From Angiostrongylus vasorum (lineage: Eukaryota; Nematoda; Chromadorea; Rhabditida; Metastrongylidae), in assembly GCA_018806985.1 (NCBI GenBank), contig JADANN010000065.1, forward strand, positions 124,001-188,000: DNA of 64,000 nucleotides, in the 5' to 3' direction. This document shows, piece after piece, positions 59,901 to 64,000 of the stretch. Position 1 is the stretch's first letter. Each line of letters starts with the position of its first letter. The position numbers and the translations under genes were made by a program. Under the pieces are notes generated by a model that was not told the DNA's origin, made no database searches, and saw only the letters and a list, made by a program, of their open reading frames with translations.

Positions 59901-62771
59901 TCTTTACCACGGACTTTAACAGAATTTTATGACCAGCACTGACATTCGATACAGAAAAAAAGCTGAGTAAATAGAAATGCTTCGTCAACTAGCCTGCGTG
60001 CCACCTTCCATAATATGGACCGCTTTGATAGAAGCTCGATTTAAATTCGTCAGAAGATCATTTACAAGACCATCGTCGTTGTACAAACTACAACTACCAA
60101 TCTGTGCATAGAATTTCTCCCATGAATCACGCTCTGGCACAGACTTTCTGAAGAAAAAAAATTATGAAGTCCAAATCCTTGAGTTAGTCATGATTACCAA
60201 AAAAAAACTTCGCAGTGCGTTTGCAAACATACTGCTTGAATTTCATCCAGTATTTAGCCAACGTGACGTTGTTTTGACACTCTGACAAGGATAAGGAATA
60301 CAGATCTTTCCCTTTGAGAAAACTGTATAATTTATTTAACACCATCGAATCGACACTCGTCGGGAAGTCTGAAAATGATGCAGCTCATATCATTGTACAT
60401 AAATCCCCGGTGTGTAATTTTTTGCACCCTTATCGGTTCTCAGATTAGAGATTAAACACGGATCAAATCAAAAGTATGTATAAACGGGTTCGCGCAAGAG
60501 CCTGTAGTGAACTTACTAATAAACACATTAGAGGCGCCTCCAAGACTGCTGGACAACGAGTACTCCGAAGAAGTAACCCCTACAATATACCCGGACCACA
60601 CTACAAGTTGCACTGTTCTCGTAACCAGCTTATTGTCATAAACACTGAGAGGGAAGGACTTCATACGAAAATCGTTTTCGTCGTTGTGTCGTTCGAGGGA
60701 GTGGAGCTTATTTGTGCAGCTTCATCGCGCGACAAAACCGGTAGAAGCTACACCGGATCTAGTTTCAGTCACTCGATTATTGACACAGTTACAATTGATA
60801 CAGATGGATATCGCTGTACATCTGCAATAGCATCATCTCCCTCGACGATGAGAGAACTCCATTGTCTGACTTCACGCTGATTTTTTCCTACAGGTCTGAC
60901 TGACATAAATAAATGGGATCAATTATGGCTCGTCAAGGCTTTTTCTATATTCTGTTATTTAAATGTATCTCAAAACAACCCTTAAGGTTCGATTCACTGA
61001 ACGTTGTTCCTCTAATACTAAACAATTATTCATAGAAAGAATTACTACACAATTAGTGGTTTTTTTTCTTCTCGCCCTCACAGTAAAAAAAAACCTCCTC
61101 GATTTCACACGGACTCAAAACAGTGGTGTAAAGAAAGCTCAGAAGTATGGGCAATGGTTTGACCATAAATTTTCTGGTCCGATATGTCACGTCCTAAGTG
61201 TAAAGATAAGTACTACTCTAGCGAGCACATTATTCCTTTAAGATCTATATCATCCAATAAGCTCAACTACATAAATACTATTAAGGCATTACAATATATG
61301 TCGAGGTCTATAAAGCAAAAAACCACAAGCCGAATTTTGATTTTTTTTCCTTTCTCCCATAGAATTTTTCAAAGACAATTACTTTTCGAACAACAGGAAA
61401 GGTTAGATAGATGGTAAACCAAAAACGAAGAATATTCTTATATTCTCACCGCTTTCAAGAACTACTAGATAACAACTACCATCTCAATAGCACTTGGAAT
61501 TAGATGAATGGGGTATATCATCTTATTCACTACTATCTAATTATTCCATTCTGAGAGAACAAACAAACTTTACTAACTGAACGGATCGTCGTCGAGTTTT
61601 CCTCGTATCAAACTCGGTGGATTCGGTTGCTTTTGGAATGACATCTGTGGTCCGTAACGAGCTGCACGAAGTTCATTCTCAAGTCGATTAGAGCCGTCAA
61701 GCTCACTCGACCTCGGTGCTTCATCCCACTCGTCTGAACACACAAATAATAAATATCGCATACTTTGAAGCTCGCAAATGTTTTTTGATATTAGCATGTA
61801 TTTGTAAATGTAAAGCTTTCAGGAAGACAAACCGAATAGATCATATCGGGATTTCTAACAGTGAAATACAAGCTTCTACTCATCCTCTTGATAAAAGAAC
61901 CATATATGGTAATAATAATGATAATAATAATGCTCAATGAGACAACATGTCACGCACGCTGATACGAACGACGGTATGCCCTCACACGAGAACAAGCAAT
62001 ACTTTCCAATGATATGCTGTTAGAGAATGAATACCAGTTTATAACGATCACACTAACATTCATTGCCTCAGCAAGTCTCTGTAGTGATATACAAACATCT
62101 CTACGAAGTTTATCAATCCCATAGAAAAAAAGATGACCCTCATATTATATTATAGTTCCTTAAGGATACTCCATGCATTCAATTCCATTCGTAGCACTGT
62201 AGATATGATTGAACGTATATGCTGGTCCACAAAATAAAATGCGTGTTGAGCTACCAATGTATAGAACCAGTGTTCCCATCTTTCGAGATAAATCTGTTTG
62301 ACACCAATTCATCGACCTCGAAGTGATAAGGGGTATGGGTAGCCCGAAACACGAAATCGAGCGATGATCATGTTCCTTGAAAGGCTTCAAAACAAACTAA
62401 ATACTTCAAGATTCGTTTTTAACTGCACGTTTTGTCTAATGCTATTTGTGAGTACATCGCAATCCATTTTAAGTAGACCAGACAACAAATGTATGCATGT
62501 TTTCACCGCAATCTAGGAATTTCTGTTTATGTTGTTATCGTCTAGTACTCACTGACGTCCGAACATTCGAAAATAGACCAATGAACGTTTTTTTCTTTAA
62601 GTAACTTAGTTATGGATTTTCTGGAAAAAGTAAAAAAGACTACACACTGCAAATTATGAAATTGTGGAGACACTCACGACCAAAATTATCACGAGGAAGT
62701 GATAGAAGTACAAGTGTAAGACCGAACGCAATAAATGCGAATGCAAATATTCGTTTAATATTGCAACGCAT
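49001..62771 (-). CDS. FAM20-family secretory-pathway protein kinase, complete 14-exon gene
   Basis: Atypical kinase of the Golgi lumen/secreted (FAM20C type; phosphorylates secreted proteins at S-x-E). Exons (minus): 62771-62678, 61733-61578, 60579-60517, 60368-60233, 60147-59994, 58930-58875, 58773-58681, 56418-56305, 55569-55416, 54929-54787, 54516-54432, 51303-51169, 50264-50188, 49155-49001; about 537 aa. Exon 1 is a type II anchor ([20 protein letters not shown]). Then [74 protein letters not shown] (catalytic Asp), HLDNGRA-FG (metal-binding Asp), QCC, DPVAPIL...IERR and an LLECF C-terminal helix; acidic end. Introns 5 and 8 use GC donors. Exon 8 has one surplus base near 56400 that breaks the frame. 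Exon 3 start is the least certain. Introns hold SINEs and RTE debris. Confidence 0.92.
51305..51380 (+). repeat. Penelope-like 3' UTR fragment
   Basis: 'ggcacgtaataaacggtgagttttttgagaacctgttgacc' resembles 27125-27175. It abuts the acceptor of FAM20 exon 12. Confidence 0.45.
51381..53528 (-). other. Part of FAM20 intron 11, no clear feature
   Basis: Several ORFs of 60-90 codons on both strands. A minus frame at 52263-52180 ending in a good donor (CCAG|GTAAAT) and a plus frame at 52988-53176 ending in GTAAGG look exon-like but match nothing I recognise. Confidence 0.35.
53529..53803 (-). repeat. SINE A copy (FAM20 intron 11)
   Basis: Full-length; head at 53803, tail 'aaggataaagctctaggcgttgatcaatccc' at 53529. 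Confidence 0.8.
53846..54118 (+). mobile_element. RTE family 1, 3'-terminal fragment
   Basis: Translates to [28 protein letters not shown] and [19 protein letters not shown], matching the C-terminal end of the element at 10575. Ends with the family's 'ggtgatacca caggtga' tail. 5'-truncated, as usual for LINEs. Confidence 0.75.
54150..54290 (+). repeat. Family C / RTE-2 3' end fragment
   Basis: 'ggagattatgctggggcgcgcacaaccagtgaggacggccc' matches the RTE-2 3' end (33070-33105, inverted) and 15260-15300. Confidence 0.6.
55147..55235. repeat. (AT)n microsatellite (FAM20 intron 9)
   Basis: About 60 bp of pure AT repeats followed by imperfect 'atacgtacatatatgt'. Confidence 0.9.
55735..55930 (-). 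repeat. Degenerate SINE A copy
   Basis: 'gttgatgaacatc', 'tgctatgcattcgg', 'gtgactaaatgcatactag', 'ctggtatcagttacccgac' keep the order of SINE A blocks at low identity. An old copy. Confidence 0.45.
56003..56287 (+). repeat. SINE A copy next to FAM20 exon 8
   Basis: One of the best-preserved copies: tRNA-like head 'ggcgcgtgtggcgcagtggtcggaggcgcc', end 'gagagctttatcgtttatcctttt'. Lies 17 bp inside intron 8 from the exon 8 donor, antisense to the gene. Confidence 0.85.
56879..56927. repeat. (AT)n microsatellite (FAM20 intron 7)
   Basis: About 35 bp of AT repeats plus an imperfect flank. Confidence 0.85.
56962..57190 (-). other. Unrecognised exon-like ORF in FAM20 intron 7
   Basis: After a TACTAG site the minus strand is open for about 68 codons ([18 protein letters not shown] ... 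[14 protein letters not shown]) to a TAG. Balanced composition, but no domain recognised, and it does not fit the FAM20 frame between exons 7 and 8. Perhaps a relic of another gene. Confidence 0.3.
57543..57590 (-). ncRNA. Degenerate hammerhead-like motif
   Basis: Minus strand: CCGAAGA (for CTGATGA), a GGCG/CGTC hairpin, then TAAAC, GTC, AGC. Same architecture as 19971-20006, but mutated in both core boxes. Confidence 0.3.
58215..58525 (+). repeat. Repeat family D, copy 3 (FAM20 intron 7)
   Basis: Collinear with 185-475: 'tggaatgcttagtgatgtagtctatcaggaagcaag', 'tttcaaggagaatcggccaatcagcattcc', 'gcatagtagatttgatgatg'. Confidence 0.55.
59320..59690 (-). mobile_element. Short RTE-2-derived element (family C)
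   Basis: Inverted: the higher part (59430-59690) matches the RTE-2 5' leader ('gcagtcgccgctc', 'atgcgattagtttgacgccaagacgg', 'ctccttctcagctcgga'), and 59320-59345 matches its 3' end ('cccgtcttcactgattgtacgggcc'). Same fused structure as 14945-15305. Lies in FAM20 intron 5. Confidence 0.65.
62160..62340 (-). repeat. Degenerate SINE A copy (FAM20 intron 1)
   Basis: 'actccatgcattcaattccattcgtagcactgtagatatgattgaacgtatatgctgg' and 'gagataaatctgtttgacaccaattcatcgacc' preserve SINE A block order. Confidence 0.5.
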
Positions 62772-63675
62772 TCGGAGCTCTCACATCATCACGTTTTTCG
62801 TTCTTGTTTTTCTTTTGTTTCCTTTAGAAAAGTTGTCTATCCTGAAAATAATGATTGAAAATCTGTCGGGTCCCAGTTGTCTTTCAAAATACATCAATCA
62901 TTGCCGTCAAAAACACAGTTCGAAAGATTACGGAATAAATATGAATGTGCACAAAAATGTTGTGATAATACGGAAATAAAAGAGAAGAAATGAGAGAAGA
63001 AAATACAAGGAGTGATACGATGTCATGTGTGAAGACTTAATAACGAGCGTCGTTGTCTGAAGTGACACGACAAAATGACAGAATCAAAACTTCCTAATGG
63101 AAAGAATCTGTCAACAATAAGTGTCAAGAAAAATTCGATCGGGTGATGATAAGAAGAACAGTGTTACGGATTCATAACAAATATGATCACAGGAAACGAA
63201 AACAATATATATGTGAATAGTTTATGATGATTCAAGTATCGTTATTATTGTAAATGTCAACAAAGACCAGAATCACCAACGAATATGGACTAATGTTTCG
63301 CAGCAGGTTCGTTGGTTCTAACGCCACTAATGAGGCGATTGTACTGACTGATTTTGACGGTTCACTTGACCTGTGAACAAAAAATTCGGTCACATTAAAA
63401 CGACAATTGAACTAATACCATATTGTATTTAAGCAACGAGATAAAAGAAAATGATGGTAATTAAACCACAAATAGTGGCTGTAATGAATCTGTATTTTAT
63501 GGTTGGATTCGAGAACTATCTCGTGTGACTGAACAAATACTGCTTTAGTCTGGCAAAAATACAATTCATTGTCGACTGGAAAGTACATACGTACAACGCT
63601 AGAGAATGACAATAGAGGATGATGATGATGATGATGATGCGTTCACTAGATGGAATGATGATAATGAAGGTCATT
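62772..63675. other. Upstream region of the FAM20 gene
   Basis: Should contain the promoter and 5' leader of the FAM20 gene. No TATA box, trans-splice acceptor or other site could be fixed with confidence. Confidence 0.35.
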
Positions 63676-63716
63676 ATCATCATCATTACCATTGTTATCA
63701 CTATCATCATAATCAC

Positions 63717-63802
<86 letters not shown>

Positions 63803-63860
63803 CCATCGTCATCGTCATCATCATCATCTCGATCATCATGATCATCATGATCATCGTTAC
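63676..63860. repeat. (ATC)n microsatellite
   Basis: About 180 bp of ATC triplets with interruptions, giving poly-His, poly-Ile, poly-Asp and poly-Met ORFs in different frames; none is a gene. Confidence 0.95.
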
Positions 63861-64000
63861 CTGCAAGGTTGAAACAAAGTGTTGGATGTTCAGATATGCT
63901 AAAATAACCGGATGTTGGAGTAATTGGAACGTGCAAATCGGATATAACTTGTGTTCATCTTTAGACAAAACTTGGACATAAACGTTAGATGTTTAGATCG

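Noticed and set aside
60476..60880. 134-codon plus-strand ORF opposite FAM20 exon 3
   Set aside because: Antisense to a supported FAM20 exon and without recognisable motifs.
63606..63981. Long ORFs rich in His, Ile, Asp or Met near the right edge
   Set aside because: All are frames of one ATC trinucleotide microsatellite.

Overview
This is nuclear DNA of a nematode, most likely a clade V/strongylid (hookworm-like) worm. That is inferred from short exons with TTTTCAG-type acceptors, the worm-like gene set and the dense load of nematode-type retroelements. The window is not prokaryotic: there are no operons or Shine-Dalgarno starts, and most long ORFs are shadows.

Three host genes can be read. 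(1) 878-4435 (+): the 3' half of a POT/PTR2-family oligopeptide transporter (PEPT type), entering from the left edge. (2) 5858-10274 (-): a complete seven-exon BtpA-family gene (about 292 aa) whose phases all close. (3) 49001-62771 (-): a complete 14-exon FAM20-family secretory-pathway kinase (about 537 aa), type II signal anchor to C-terminus, open except for one extra base in exon 8. The other host-derived sequences are four decayed histone H1 copies and some unrecognised exon-like ORFs.

The rest is retroelement debris. RTE-type LINE family 1: 10575-13947 (-, complete with target-site duplication), 22377-24600 (+, lacking its 3' end), and fragments. RTE family 2: 33040-36097 (-), plus short elements that fuse its two ends. 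Penelope-like GIY-YIG remnants. Two tRNA-derived SINE families (called A and B here) with about ten copies each. A repeat family D, hammerhead-like motifs and AT/ATC microsatellites.

Two structures dominate. First, the acceptor in front of the BtpA start codon has been hit by two retroposons: a SINE and an RTE lie side by side, and three copies of GGAAGATCTG(TAT) mark one shared target that contains the CAG of the acceptor. The gene now uses the SINE's T-rich tail as its polypyrimidine tract. Second, 25588-42985 is a giant nested palindrome. Two nearly identical arms of about 7.15 kb (position x pairs with about 68573-x) flank a 3.1-kb RTE-containing loop. Each arm is itself an older, more diverged inverted repeat carrying two H1 pseudogenes around Penelope-like sequence.

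No operon-like cooperation between the genes is visible. They are ordinary single genes in a repeat-rich stretch.
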